A stretch of DNA of 64,000 bases from Roseburia sp. AM59-24XD (GTDB taxonomy: Bacteria; Bacillota; Clostridia; Lachnospirales; Lachnospiraceae): positions 1 to 64,000 of the forward strand of contig NZ_QUET01000015.1 in assembly GCF_003478445.1 (NCBI RefSeq). The letters are read 5' to 3'. This document shows, one piece after another, positions 1 to 8,952 of the stretch (the first letter of the stretch is position 1; each line of letters opens with the position of its first letter). The notes beneath the pieces were generated by a model that did not search any database, was not told the origin of the DNA, and saw only the letters and a program-made list of their open reading frames with translations. The position numbers and the translations under genes were made by a program.

Positions 1-299
1 GGCGTTATGTACCGCTGCGTGGTGCAGTGGTAGCGGGAGCGTGCCGTCCGAAATAGCTGAGCTCACCTACGGAGCTCAGTCGTACGGATGCGTATTTATC
101 AAAGCATTGCAAAGCAAAGACTTTTCAGAAATCCTACTGATCTGCGCCAATTTTAATACCACCAGCTCACGGTTGTTCAAAAAATCAAGGCAAAAAACCA
201 AATTAGGCTTCGGACATAAGAAATAGTATGGGCGCAGTGATATATTTTATGTGCGAAGTTTGAGTCATTAAGTTTATATAAAACATCCCTCATCAGCAC
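1..299. other. Left-edge region without a recognised gene
   Basis: A plus-strand frame is open from the window edge to a stop at position 226, so the 3' end of a gene entering from the left is possible, but its translation resembles nothing I know and it lacks a visible start signal. A 7-base hairpin (CTGAGCT/AGCTCAG) lies near 57-80. The D-arm-like string near position 20 is not part of a foldable tRNA. I see nothing else. Confidence 0.3.
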
Positions 300-345
300 A
301 AAAACCCTGAACCGCCCTATATTCATAGGGAGATTCAGGGTTTTT
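300..345 (-). terminator. Rho-independent terminator after tsf
   Basis: Nested hairpin: outer arms AAAAACCCTGAA and TTCAGGGTTTTT, inner stem CCCTAT/ATAGGG. It has T runs on both strands, so it could work in both directions. It lies about 50 bases past the tsf stop. Confidence 0.85.
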
Positions 346-393
346 GTAAATTTATAAGATAAAATTATCGTTTAAATTCAATGAGAACTGCTC

Positions 394-1322
394 TTACTGC
401 ATCTGAGCAGCAACCTCTGCTGCGAAATCCTCTTCCTTCTTCTCGATACCTTCACCGGTCTCGAAACGGATGAACTTCTCAACAACAAGCTTGCAACCCT
501 CTGCCTTTGCAACAGACTCTACATACTTGCCAACAGACTCTTTGTTCTCGCCCTTGAAGTACTCCTGCTCCAGAAGACAAACTTCCTTGAGCTCCTTGTT
601 CAGACGACCTGTGATCATCTTCTCAATGATCTCATCCGGCTTGTTTGCATTCTTAGGATCGTTCTTAGCCTGAGCAAGAAGGATTGACTTCTCATGCTCC
701 TTGTAATCAGCATCTACATCGTCTGTAGAAACATACTGTGGACGAAGAGCCGCAACCTGCATTGCTACGTTCTTCAGGCACTCCTTAACTGCATCACTGT
801 CAGAATCTGTATCAGCTACTACGAGAACACCGATCTTTCCACCACCATGGATGTAAGGAACAACAAGACCGTCTGTTGTAACCTTCTCGAAACGACGGAT
901 GTTCATATTCTCACCGATCACGGCGATCATAGCTTGAGTTTCTCCTCAACGCTTCCGGCATCCTCTGCTGCCCACTTCTCAGCCATGAACTCTTCCATGC
1001 TTGCAGCGCTGGAGTTCTTTGCCTGAGCAGCAACCTCAGCAACATATGCCTGGAACTTCTCGTTCTTTGCCACGAAATCAGTCTCACTGTTTACCTCTAC
1101 GATAGAAGCAACCTTGCCATCCTCATCGACATCGACAGCAACGATACCCTCTGCTGCAATACGTCCGGACTTCTTAGCTGCCTTTGCAAGACCATTCTCT
1201 CTTAACCACTCTACTGCCTGGTCCATATCTCCCTCTGTTGCAGTTAATGCCTTTTTACAGTCCATCATACCTGCACCAGTCATCTCTCTAAGCTCTTTTA
1301 CCTGTGAAGCTGTAATTGCCAT
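394..1322 (-). CDS. tsf: Elongation factor Ts (one-base frameshift near 934)
   Basis: EF-Ts is the cytoplasmic guanine-nucleotide exchange factor that recycles EF-Tu. The N-terminal part (131 residues) has the UBA-like region and the conserved ETDFVAKN segment at about residue 80. The C-terminal part resumes at [17 protein letters not shown] and has the dimerisation core. Together they make about 309 residues, the normal family length. The span is one base short of a multiple of three, and reading AAAGCT instead of AAGCT near 934 joins the parts as KLKAMIAV. The gene is essential in most bacteria, so a sequence error is more likely than a real break. It follows rpsB by about 50 bases, the usual rpsB-tsf operon. 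The start at 1322 has a good ribosome binding site. Confidence 0.95.
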
Positions 1323-1373
1323 TGTGATTCCTCCATTCTGATCCGCCGGGAATCCCCCGGATCTGTTGATTTA

Positions 1374-2096
1374 TTATTCTGCGTCCTCTGCCGGAGCATC
1401 CTCGCTCATTGACTCGCCCTGGTTTGCCTCGATAACGGCATCAGCCATTGTAGAAACGATAAGCTTAACGGCTCTGATCGCATCATCGTTACCCGGGATA
1501 ACATAATCCAGCTCTTCCGGATCACAGTTTGTATCAGCGATACCGATCAGTGGAATACCTAATGTATGTGCTTCCTGAATGCAGATTCTCTCCTTCTTAG
1601 GATCTACAACGAAGATAGCATCCGGAATCTTCTTCATTTCCTTGATTCCGCCAAGGTTCTTCTCAAGCTTCTCCCACTCCTTCTTCAGACCGATAACTTC
1701 CTTCTTAGGCAGTACATCAAATGTACCATCCTCTGCCATCGCCTCGATCTCTTTGAGTCTCTTAATACGAGTCTGGATTGTCTTGAAATTGGTGAGCATA
1801 CCACCGAGCCATCTCTCGTTTACATAGTACATACCGCAACGCTCTGCCTCTGTCTTGATAGAGTCCTGAGCCTGCTTCTTTGTACCTACGAAAAGGATGT
1901 TACCACCGTTTGCAACGATATCCTTTACCGCATTGTAAGCAGTATCAACCATGCCTACAGACTTCTGCAGATCGATGATGTAGATACCATTACGCTCTGT
2001 GTAAATGTACTCAGCCATTTTAGGGTTCCATCTTCTTGTCTGATGTCCGAAGTGAACACCTGCTTCCAGTAACTGTTTCATTGAAATAACGCTCAT
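1374..2096 (-). CDS. rpsB: 30S ribosomal protein S2
   Basis: Structural protein of the small ribosomal subunit. The translation begins [20 protein letters not shown] and contains the typical [16 protein letters not shown] and [11 protein letters not shown] segments. The length is 240 residues, normal for S2, ending in an acidic tail. The frame is open a further 60 codons upstream, but ATG at 2096 is the right start: GGAGGT lies seven bases before it and homology begins there. It is first gene of the rpsB-tsf operon and has its own strong promoter and a structured leader. Confidence 0.97.
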   Translation of the reverse strand: MSVISMKQLLEAGVHFGHQTRRWNPKMAEYIYTERNGIYIIDLQKSVGMVDTAYNAVKDIVANGGNILFVGTKKQAQDSIKTEAERCGMYYVNERWLGGMLTNFKTIQTRIKRLKEIEAMAEDGTFDVLPKKEVIGLKKEWEKLEKNLGGIKEMKKIPDAIFVVDPKKERICIQEAHTLGIPLIGIADTNCDPEELDYVIPGNDDAIRAVKLIVSTMADAVIEANQGESMSEDAPAEDAE

Positions 2097-2241
2097 TTTG
2101 TTTACCTCCAATTGGTTATTGTTCTTCCATATGCTTCCCGGATCGACTCCGGCGCATGACCGTGAGCACGGCACCAATGCGTGATCCGCATATGTGTTTA
2201 CTTGTTTCTGTGCGCAATGGACAGACCTGTCGCGAACGCAC
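2097..2241 (-). promoter_or_regulatory. Structured leader of rpsB-tsf mRNA
   Basis: About 145 transcribed, apparently non-coding bases lie between the promoter and rpsB. They contain several short hairpins, including CCGGA/TCCGG near 2137-2151 and CCGT/ACGG near 2160. S2 autoregulates its operon in some bacteria, so a regulatory leader is plausible; I cannot match it to a defined leader family. Confidence 0.4.
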
Positions 2242-2247
2242 TTGATT

Positions 2248-2276
2248 AGATTATCATAAAACTTTCCTGTTGACAA
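2248..2276 (-). promoter_or_regulatory. Sigma-A promoter of rpsB-tsf
   Basis: Minus-strand -35 TTGTCA (2271-2276), 17-base spacer, -10 TAATCT (2248-2253). Transcription would start near 2241. Confidence 0.8.
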
Positions 2277-2311
2277 GGGGGTAACAATATTTTTTGTATT
2301 TTTCTTTGCGC

Positions 2312-2345
2312 AAAAAATGCAGACAGGTAGCTGCCTGTCTGCATT
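2312..2345 (-). terminator. Terminator after thrC
   Basis: Perfect hairpin with 12-base arms (AATGCAGACAGG and its complement), followed on the minus strand by six T. It lies directly past the thrC stop. Confidence 0.9.
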
Positions 2346-2366
2346 GCAAATTATCTTCTTATAATA

Positions 2367-3854
2367 TTACAGTCCCAGGATCTGTTCAACCGTCTTCTGC
2401 ATATCCTCAGTCTCACATACGGTATCGTGAAGTACCGGAGCACTGCGGATTTCCTCCACCGCCTTTGGCACCTTTGTACCGGATACCTTCTCTAACTCAT
2501 CGATCAGATCAAAGTCATCCATACCCTTGTACTTGTCATCAATGGCTCCCATAACGCTGGTACCGAACTTATAAGGACTTGCTGTTGATGCGATGATCGT
2601 CTTGGCACTGTCGCTGGTCTTTTCCTTATATGCATGATATACTGCGGAAGCAACTGCCGTATGGGTATCCATCACATAACCGGTCTTCTCATAAACACGC
2701 TTGATCTCTGCGGCGCACTCTTCCTCGCTTGCCCAGCCTCCGACGAAATCCCTGAGCTGTGCCTTCATATCATCTGTCAGCGAATACTTTCCGGTAGAGG
2801 AAAGGGCATCCATCATAGCTGCTGTTGCGGCGGCATCCTCTCCGGCAATCTTAAAGATCAGTCTCTCCAGATTGGAAGAGATCAGGATATCCATAGATGG
2901 AGACGTTGTCAGAATGAAATCACGGTTTCTGTCATAAACGCCTGTCTCAAAGAAATCAAACAGGACTTTATTTTCATTGGATGCGCAGATCAGCTTGCCA
3001 ACCGGAACACCCATGTTCTTTGCATAATATGCGGCAAGGATATTTCCAAAGTTACCGGTCGGTACAACGAAGTTGACTGCTTCGCCCTCTTTGACTACGC
3101 CCTGACCAAGAAGTCTTGTATAGGAATATACATAATAAACAACCTGCGGCACCAGACGACCGATATTGATGGAGTTAGCAGATGAGAACTGATATCCCTT
3201 ATCCGCCATTACCTTTGCGAGTTCTTTATTGTTAAACATCGCCTTAACACCGCTCTGCGCATCATCAAAGTTACCGGTAATACCGACAACCTTTGTGTTC
3301 TTCCCCTTCTGAGTCACCATCTGGCGCTCCTGAATACGGCTGACACCGTTCTTTGGATAAAATACGATAATGCTTGTGCCCTCAACATCTGCAAAACCGG
3401 CAAGAGCAGCCTTTCCGGTGTCACCGGAGGTTGCTGTCAGAATCACGATCTCGTTTGTAATGTGGTTCTTCTTCGCAGATGTAGTAAGAAGATGTGGCAG
3501 AATAGATAATGCCATATCCTTGAAAGCGATGGTTGCGCCATGGAACAGCTCCAGATAGTATGTACCATCCTTCTCCACCAGAGGAGCGATCTCCTTGGTG
3601 TCAAATTTATCATCGTAGGCCTTTGCGATGCAGTTTTTCAGCTCTTCCTCCGTAAAATCCGTAAAGAACTTCTTCATAACCTCGTATGCCGTCTCCTGAT
3701 AATTCAGTCCTGCGATCTCCGCAAATGACTTGTCCAGAGCCGGAATGCTTGTAGGAACGAAAAGTCCTCCATCCTCTGCAAGTCCTTTTAAAATTGCCTG
3801 GGAAGCAGTTACTGCCTTTCCTTCACTTCTGGTACTTCTATACATTGGTTCCAT
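2367..3854 (-). CDS. thrC: Threonine synthase
   Basis: PLP enzyme that converts O-phosphohomoserine to threonine, the last step of threonine synthesis. The 495-residue protein is the long form of the family: it begins MEPMYRSTRSEGKAVTASQA with the typical N-terminal segment. The PLP-binding lysine is at about residue 112 in HGATIAFKDMAL, and TATSGDTGKAALAGF follows. ATG at 3854 is preferred over an upstream in-frame start because GGAGG lies six to ten bases before it. It is a single-gene unit with its own promoter and terminator. Confidence 0.96.
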   Translation of the reverse strand: MEPMYRSTRSEGKAVTASQAILKGLAEDGGLFVPTSIPALDKSFAEIAGLNYQETAYEVMKKFFTDFTEEELKNCIAKAYDDKFDTKEIAPLVEKDGTYYLELFHGATIAFKDMALSILPHLLTTSAKKNHITNEIVILTATSGDTGKAALAGFADVEGTSIIVFYPKNGVSRIQERQMVTQKGKNTKVVGITGNFDDAQSGVKAMFNNKELAKVMADKGYQFSSANSINIGRLVPQVVYYVYSYTRLLGQGVVKEGEAVNFVVPTGNFGNILAAYYAKNMGVPVGKLICASNENKVLFDFFETGVYDRNRDFILTTSPSMDILISSNLERLIFKIAGEDAAATAAMMDALSSTGKYSLTDDMKAQLRDFVGGWASEEECAAEIKRVYEKTGYVMDTHTAVASAVYHAYKEKTSDSAKTIIASTASPYKFGTSVMGAIDDKYKGMDDFDLIDELEKVSGTKVPKAVEEIRSAPVLHDTVCETEDMQKTVEQILGL

Positions 3855-3915
3855 GTCTTTCCTCCTGTTCTCCTGTGCAAATATCAAATTCAGAAATATT
3901 ATTTCCCTCGCGGGC

Positions 3916-3944
3916 ATTTTACCATATCAATGCCCTTATTTCAA
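3916..3944 (-). promoter_or_regulatory. Promoter of thrC
   Basis: Minus-strand -35 TTGAAA (3939-3944), 17-base spacer, -10 TAAAAT (3916-3921). Confidence 0.75.
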
Positions 3945-4015
3945 GACATAACTCAAAGCGCAGGTATAAAATCCCGCGCTTTGCATCTGACATTTCAGGA
4001 GCAGTCCCAAAATAT

Positions 4016-4713
4016 TTACTTATAAAATTCGTGACCCTGATGCTGAAACAGTCTTGTGAGACTTCGGTCAAACCAGCTTACATTTCCGCCGTCCGCATAA
4101 CGGCGGTCCATGAAATATAACGCCCCCTGTGAGCCATCAACACCGTGCAGTGCCTCGTCGACTGCCTTTTTGGTATCCTGCGAGGCACACGCCTTTGCAT
4201 AGCTTCCGTCTGCGATCGGTGAAAACTGTCTTGGTGCAAACACAACCTCGCGGATCGTTGACGGGAACTTTTCGTTTTTCACACGGTTTAAGATCACATT
4301 TGCCACCAGAAGCTTTCCCTGATGGTCTTGATTTCCCGCCTCTGCCTGTACGATCTTTTCAAGGATCACACGGTCACTGTCAGTGATGTTGACACCACAG
4401 TATTTGCGTATCTCCAACATTCTTTTCCTTCGCGCGTTTTCCTCGCGGATCCGTTTTAATTCCTGTTCATATTGACGAACCCGGATCTTGCGCACATGAT
4501 CCAACTTCTCTATTTTACAAGTCACTGAGCAGCATCCGCTGCCGGAAGACTTTCCTGCCACAGCTGCACACGGGATTTCAGGCTGCTCTCAATACTGACC
4601 GGTGCCAGCGCTACTACCTCCTGTGACTCCATATTCCACAATGACAGCCCCGTGCTGATCGCGAATATCGCCACACCCCGTACAACTTTCGTTTTCCTCA
4701 TGGTATTCTTCAC
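4016..4713 (-). CDS. SleB/CwlJ-type cell wall hydrolase (one-base frameshift near 4530)
   Basis: Secreted or membrane-anchored peptidoglycan hydrolase of the Hydrolase_2 family, whose known members degrade spore cortex. The N-terminal part has a hydrophobic segment (VVRGVAIFAISTGLSLW). After a shift near 4522-4545 comes a charged, probably coiled-coil linker, then the catalytic domain with KIVQAEAGNQDHQGKLLVANV, PRQFSPIADG and a final GHEFYK. The catalytic glutamate is expected in the QAEAG motif. The span is one base short of a multiple of three, as in twelve other genes here. The start is uncertain: GTG at 4713 follows AAAGG at good distance, while ATG at 4701 is also possible. Whether it acts on spores or on vegetative wall is not shown. 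Confidence 0.8.
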
Positions 4714-4877
4714 CAAACCTTTCCCAGCTCATGATCTGTTGCATTATCTTATGAGCCATTTTTTACATTGTTACAAAAACATTACAAATTATATTTTCAT
4801 TCTTTCTCTTTTATTCGTATTAGTTTATATTTTTGTAACATTTGATGAATTTTATACATGTATTTCCAGTTTTTTCT

Positions 4878-4917
4878 AAAAAAATTCCGGCATTCTTCGA
4901 CAAAAGTGTGACCGGAT
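4878..4917 (-). terminator. Terminator after the AP2/HNH-like gene
   Basis: Stem ATCCGG/CCGGAT with a long loop, followed on the minus strand by a run of T. It lies just past the stop of the gene ending at 4926 and probably ends the riboflavin transcript. Confidence 0.65.
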
Positions 4918-4925
4918 ATTTTATT

Positions 4926-5723
4926 TTACAGGGAAGCTATAAATTTCAGGAAACGCGTCTCGAACATAATGTGGTCGTACAATTTGCGGTATTCCTGTGT
5001 GGACAGCTCCGGGATATAATTGGAGGTGTAACGGATCGGTATCCCTGCTGCCTGCAGCATTTCGGCTGCCTTATTGTATGCCACTGCCGCTTCGGTATCG
5101 GTTGCATATCTGCCGACAATACGATCCCCGTTCACATGGATCTTTGTCACATAAACAGGCGGATAGACCTCTGCCTCCCGGCTGACACCATGATAGGAAT
5201 TTAAGATTTCAATATTCGCATAGCGGTAGTCATGGTCATTTCCATTGACAAAACGGTAATCTTTGTTCATCACGGCGAAATTTTTGATGCCGTAACGGGA
5301 CGCAATATTGACCTGCATGCCATAATCCGCCACAAAAAGGTGACCTCCGCGGCGCATGATCGAATGATGGGAATAATAGAAAAGATCATCCACATCGAAA
5401 AGAAGTACATCCTCCTCATTCAGATAATACTCAAAATAATTCGACTGCAGATAGATCGGTGTTTTGATATATAGACGATTATTTATGAAATTGGTCAGAA
5501 CAACCCACTTAGAAAAGGGAAGTTCACAAGATTGATAATCATCCGGCAGGAAGGAGGTCTCCGACTTTAAAAGACGGCTCGCCGTGCAGTAAGCACTGTG
5601 CGCTTCCTCCTGGGATGAATAACTGCCGAGACTGATATGTCTGCCACGAAACGTCACCGAAGACCGGAAATAAATCTCTCCGTTCTTTTTCTGTGCCTGA
5701 AAAACACCTGGAAGAAGTTTCAT
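4926..5723 (-). CDS. AP2-like/degenerate HNH protein
   Basis: Function unknown. The 265-residue protein has two AP2-like DNA-binding repeats. The first is near the N-terminus (RGRHISLGSYSSQEEAHSAY), the second near the C-terminus (GRYATDTEAAVAYNKAAEML). Between them KDYRFVNGNDHDYRYANIEI follows the DHxNGNxxDNRxxNLRI pattern of HNH homing endonucleases, but the usual catalytic His position is Tyr. I infer a domesticated, probably non-cutting DNA-binding protein. ATG at 5723 is chosen over a TTG at 5732 because GAGGAGG is ten bases before it. It follows yqeG by 25 bases and appears to be the last gene of the riboflavin operon. It could also be an unrelated family with the same fold. Confidence 0.7.
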   Translation of the reverse strand: MKLLPGVFQAQKKNGEIYFRSSVTFRGRHISLGSYSSQEEAHSAYCTASRLLKSETSFLPDDYQSCELPFSKWVVLTNFINNRLYIKTPIYLQSNYFEYYLNEEDVLLFDVDDLFYYSHHSIMRRGGHLFVADYGMQVNIASRYGIKNFAVMNKDYRFVNGNDHDYRYANIEILNSYHGVSREAEVYPPVYVTKIHVNGDRIVGRYATDTEAAVAYNKAAEMLQAAGIPIRYTSNYIPELSTQEYRKLYDHIMFETRFLKFIASL

Positions 5724-5748
5724 GACAGACAAGCCTCCTCTCTGTTAT

Positions 5749-6243
5749 CTATTTCCGGCTGCGGTACTCCCGCAGAACAATCTTTTCGAGCTTTCGTTTC
5801 AGAACGATCTGAATCTCCTCATGCTTCGCAATCTGTTTCACAAGGATGGAATAAATACCGGCACGATTAGCACCCCAGACATCCGTAAACAACTGGTCTC
5901 CGACAAACAATGTCGTCTCCGGCGTCGTGTTCATGCGGCGCATCCCCTCCTGATATCCCTTCGGAGATGGTTTATCCGCCTTATATACATATTGTGTTCT
6001 GACAGCATCCGCAAATGGTTTCACACGATAATCCTTATTGTTGGAGATCACACAGGTCTCAAACCCCAGCTCACGCAGATGCTCAAACAGACGGACAGCC
6101 CGTGCGGTCGCCGGCTGGTCATGCTCTACCAGCGTATTGTCGATATCAAACAGGATCCCTCGATATCCCTTCTGATAATACAGTTCAAACGGAATCTCAT
6201 AGGCCGACGGATAATCCTCCCTCGGATAAAACTGCTGAAACAT
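5749..6243 (-). CDS. yqeG: YqeG-family HAD-IIIA phosphatase
   Basis: Cytoplasmic HAD-superfamily phosphatase; the substrate of this family is not firmly known. The 164-residue protein has motif I LFDIDNTL (Asp33, Asp35), motif II SNNK, a lysine in KPSPKGYQ and the acidic motif VGDQLFTD. The start at 6243 has a GGAGG-like site. It begins ten bases after ribH and so is probably cotranscribed with the riboflavin genes. A role in FMN or flavin phosphate turnover would fit that position but is only inference. Confidence 0.9.
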   Translation of the reverse strand: MFQQFYPREDYPSAYEIPFELYYQKGYRGILFDIDNTLVEHDQPATARAVRLFEHLRELGFETCVISNNKDYRVKPFADAVRTQYVYKADKPSPKGYQEGMRRMNTTPETTLFVGDQLFTDVWGANRAGIYSILVKQIAKHEEIQIVLKRKLEKIVLREYRSRK

Positions 6244-6253
6244 GAAAGCCTCC

Positions 6254-6715
6254 TTACATCTGCTTTGCCAAATTGATCATTTCAATCGCACCAAGTGCAC
6301 AATCATAACCCTTGTTGCCCGCCTTTGTACCGGCACGCTCAATTGCCTGCTCAATATTGTCAGTCGTAACAACACCAAACATAACAGGAACACCGGTTTC
6401 TAAGGATACACTTGCAATGCCCTTGGATACCTCTGCGCATACATAATCGTAATGGCTTGTCGCACCACGGATCACTGCACCAAGACAGATCACAGCATCA
6501 TACTTACCGGACTCTGCCATCTTCTTTGCCATCACAGGGATCTCGAATGCTCCCGGAACCCATGCCAGTGTAATATCATCATCCTCTACATTGTGACGTA
6601 CCAGACCGTCTCTTGCTCCGGCAATGAGCTTTGACACGATAAATTCGTTAAAACGTGCTGCTACGATACCGATCTTGGCACCATCTGCTACTACTTTTCC
6701 TTCTAATACTTTCAT
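6254..6715 (-). CDS. ribH: 6,7-dimethyl-8-ribityllumazine synthase
   Basis: Condenses 5-amino-6-ribitylaminouracil with dihydroxybutanone phosphate to give lumazine, the penultimate step of riboflavin synthesis. The 153-residue protein has [20 protein letters not shown], the [15 protein letters not shown] segment with the catalytic histidine, and [15 protein letters not shown] at 6715 is preferred to an upstream ATG because GGAGG lies just before it. It is downstream of ribBA in the FMN-riboswitch operon. Confidence 0.97.
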   Translation of the reverse strand: MKVLEGKVVADGAKIGIVAARFNEFIVSKLIAGARDGLVRHNVEDDDITLAWVPGAFEIPVMAKKMAESGKYDAVICLGAVIRGATSHYDYVCAEVSKGIASVSLETGVPVMFGVVTTDNIEQAIERAGTKAGNKGYDCALGAIEMINLAKQM

Positions 6716-6821
6716 TTTATGATCCTCCATTCTATATAAGCCTTTTTCGGCTCATTTTCATACATTATTTACTTATCCTTATAATAGGATAACAGTCTGA
6801 CTCACTCCTGCCGCATTGTAA

Positions 6822-8024
6822 TTACAGCTTCAGAATATGACCCATCTTCTCTTTCTTGGTCTTCAGATAGAAGCTGTCATACTTGCCCGGCTCCATCTCA
6901 ATCGGCACTCTCTCAACAATCTCCAGATCATAGCCTGCCAGACCATACACTTTTGCCGGATTGTTGGTCATCAGACGAAGCTGATGAATCCCAAGATCTA
7001 CTAAGATTTGCGTGCCTATCGTATAATCTCTGGCATCCTCAGGAAACCCCAGTTCCAGATTCGCCTCTACGGTATCACGACCATGATCCTGCAGCTCATA
7101 TGCACGGATCTTATTGATCAGACCAATGCCACGTCCCTCCTGACGCATGTAAAGAAGCACGCCCCTGCCTTCCTTGGCGATCATCTTCATGGCAGCATCA
7201 TACTGCTGTCCGCAGTCACAACGAGCCGAGCCGAGAGCATCACCGGTCAGACACTCTGAATGTACACGGCAAAGCACCGGCTTGCCATCTGTGATATCTC
7301 CCATCACAAGTGCCACATGATGCTCTCCATTTAATTTATTGACATAACCGTAGATCGTAAACTGACCGTATCTTGTCGGCATTTTTGCCTTTGCCACGCA
7401 TTCCACAAGCACTTCATGTTCCTTACGGTACTGAACCAGATCAGCAATTCTGCCGCATTTAAGATTGTGATCCTCTGCAAACTGAAGAAGGTCCGGCTTT
7501 CTTGCCATCGTACCATCCTCCTTCATGATCTCGCAGCAAAGTCCTACCGGCTTCAAACCTGCCAGACGACAAAGATCCACAGTTGCCTCCGTATGACCGT
7601 TACGCTCGAGCACCCCGCCCTTTTTGGCAAGAAGCGGAAACATATGTCCCGGCCGACGAAAATCCCATGGCTGTACCTGATCATCGACAACCATGCGCGC
7701 TGTCAGGGCTCTCTCCTCTGCCGAAATGCCTGTCGTTGTGTCCTTATGGTCGATGGATACGGTAAATGCAGTACAGTGATTGTCTGTATTTTCACTGCAC
7801 ATCTGTGGCAGATGAAGCTTATCTGTATACTCCTGTGACATTGGCATACAGATCAGTCCTCTGGCATAGGTCGCCATGAAATTGACGTTCTCCAGCGTGG
7901 CATGCTCTGCCGCGCAGATCACATCTCCTTCATTCTCCCTGTCTTCATCATCCATCATCATAACAATCTTTCCCTGACGCAGATCCTCCAGAATTTCTTC
8001 AATTGTGTTAAATTTTGTCTCCAT
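6822..8024 (-). CDS. ribBA: Bifunctional DHBP synthase / GTP cyclohydrolase II
   Basis: Supplies both precursors of riboflavin. The N-terminal half (about 1-200) is dihydroxybutanone-phosphate synthase, with [10 protein letters not shown] and [13 protein letters not shown]. The C-terminal half is GTP cyclohydrolase II, with [10 protein letters not shown], zinc cysteines in ARCDCGQQ and RQEGRGIGL. The 400-residue length is typical. It starts 23 bases after ribE. A 106-base gap before ribH contains a weak AGCC/GGCT hairpin and a TTATCC/GGATAA repeat but no clear terminator. Confidence 0.97.
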   Translation of the reverse strand: METKFNTIEEILEDLRQGKIVMMMDDEDRENEGDVICAAEHATLENVNFMATYARGLICMPMSQEYTDKLHLPQMCSENTDNHCTAFTVSIDHKDTTTGISAEERALTARMVVDDQVQPWDFRRPGHMFPLLAKKGGVLERNGHTEATVDLCRLAGLKPVGLCCEIMKEDGTMARKPDLLQFAEDHNLKCGRIADLVQYRKEHEVLVECVAKAKMPTRYGQFTIYGYVNKLNGEHHVALVMGDITDGKPVLCRVHSECLTGDALGSARCDCGQQYDAAMKMIAKEGRGVLLYMRQEGRGIGLINKIRAYELQDHGRDTVEANLELGFPEDARDYTIGTQILVDLGIHQLRLMTNNPAKVYGLAGYDLEIVERVPIEMEPGKYDSFYLKTKKEKMGHILKL

Positions 8025-8047
8025 GATATACCAACCTCTCTATCTCT

Positions 8048-8703
8048 TTAAAATCCATACTTCGTCAACATCTCAAGCGTGATTCCCTGTCGGTTCTTCT
8101 CTGCTTCCTCCGGCTCCGGAAACGTGATAAGACGTTCCACATACTTACCGACCAGATCATTTTCCAGATTGACCACATCTCCCTTTTTCTTGTGAAGAAG
8201 TGTCGTCTCCTCACCGGTATGCGGAATCACCGATACCGAAAAGCTGTAATCGGTCAGAAGTGCCACCGTCAGGCTGATCCCATCGATTGCAATGGATCCC
8301 TTCTCGATAATATAACGCAGGATCTTCGCACTTGCTCCGACCTCAACCCAGACGGCATTGCCTCCTTCCTTGTGGAAAGAATGGTTCCCGTCCCATCAAT
8401 ATGGCCGGCTACGATATGACCGCCAAAGCGTCCGCCTGCTGCCATCGCCCGTTCCAGATTAACCCTGCTGCCACGGCCAAGCGCCCCCAGAGAACTTCTC
8501 CGCAGAGTCTCCGCCATAACATCTGCCTGAAATCTGTCTCCCTGCAGAGATGTCACCGTCAGGCACACACCGTTGACCGCAATGCTGTCACCAAGCTTCG
8601 TCCCCTCCAGCACCTTGTCTGCAGAGATCGTAAGCACTGCTGATTCCGCGCCGATGGCAATGCGGTCTACCGTGCCTACCTCTTCAATAATACCAGTAAA
8701 CAT
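8048..8703 (-). CDS. ribE: Riboflavin synthase alpha chain (one-base frameshift near 8363)
   Basis: Converts two lumazine molecules to riboflavin. It begins MFTGIIEEVG and has the two-repeat lumazine-binding architecture. The first frame breaks near 8363. The second continues as NAVWVEVGASAKILRY, then GSIAIDGISLTVALLTDYSF and VNLENDLVGKYVERL. Restoring one base in the G-rich run gives 218 residues, the family length. ATG at 8703 follows GGAG. It is the first gene after the FMN riboswitch and its terminator. Confidence 0.93.
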
Positions 8704-8722
8704 CTCATTCTCCTTACAAAAT

Positions 8723-8748
8723 AAAAATGTCCCCAAAAACGGGGACAT
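8723..8748 (-). terminator. Riboswitch-controlled terminator before ribE
   Basis: Perfect hairpin ATGTCCCC/GGGGACAT with a six-base loop, followed on the minus strand by five T, located between the FMN aptamer and ribE. It is the expected expression platform for transcription attenuation by FMN. Confidence 0.9.
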
Positions 8749-8768
8749 CAAAAAATCACTGACCTGCA

Positions 8769-8904
8769 CTTCTCACATCCAGACTATACTGTCGGCCTTG
8801 GAATCTCACCAAATCCTGTCACACTGTGACTCACGGCTGATGTGTCACAGGAAAACATCCCATGCACAAATACCGTCGGTCGCGAATTACACGCTGCCCC
8901 GAAG
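8769..8904 (-). ncRNA. FMN riboswitch (RFN element)
   Basis: On the minus strand the element opens with CTTCGGGGCAG, continues with CGACCGACGGT and GATTTGGTGAGATTCCAA, then GCCGACAGT and TAGTCTGGATG, closing with GAGAAG. These match the conserved RFN blocks in order. FMN binding should terminate transcription ahead of ribE, ribBA, ribH, yqeG and probably the AP2/HNH-like gene. Confidence 0.95.
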
Positions 8905-8923
8905 TTTATTTCATTCGTCCTAT

Positions 8924-8952
8924 ATCATAGCACAGCCTTCTATCCTTTGCAA
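8924..8952 (-). promoter_or_regulatory. Promoter of the riboflavin operon
   Basis: Minus-strand -35 TTGCAA (8947-8952), 17-base spacer, -10 TATGAT (8924-8929). The -35 lies inside the last codons of ribD, and the start site would be a few bases before the riboswitch. Confidence 0.8.

Noticed and set aside
1..60. tRNA-like D-arm string near the left edge
   Set aside because: No acceptor stem, anticodon arm or T-arm can be formed around it.
394..1322. Programmed frameshifting or real pseudogenes as explanation of the broken genes
   Set aside because: No slippery heptamers with downstream structures are seen, the break sites differ among genes, and essential genes are hit; base-calling error is simpler.
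2097..2276. N-terminal extension of rpsB
   Set aside because: The frame is open, but homology and ribosome binding site place the start at 2096, and the extension covers the promoter.
3955..3990. Hairpin CAAAGCGC/GCGCTTTG as terminator of the sleB-like gene
   Set aside because: No T run follows on the minus strand; it lies ahead of the thrC promoter and I cannot assign a function.
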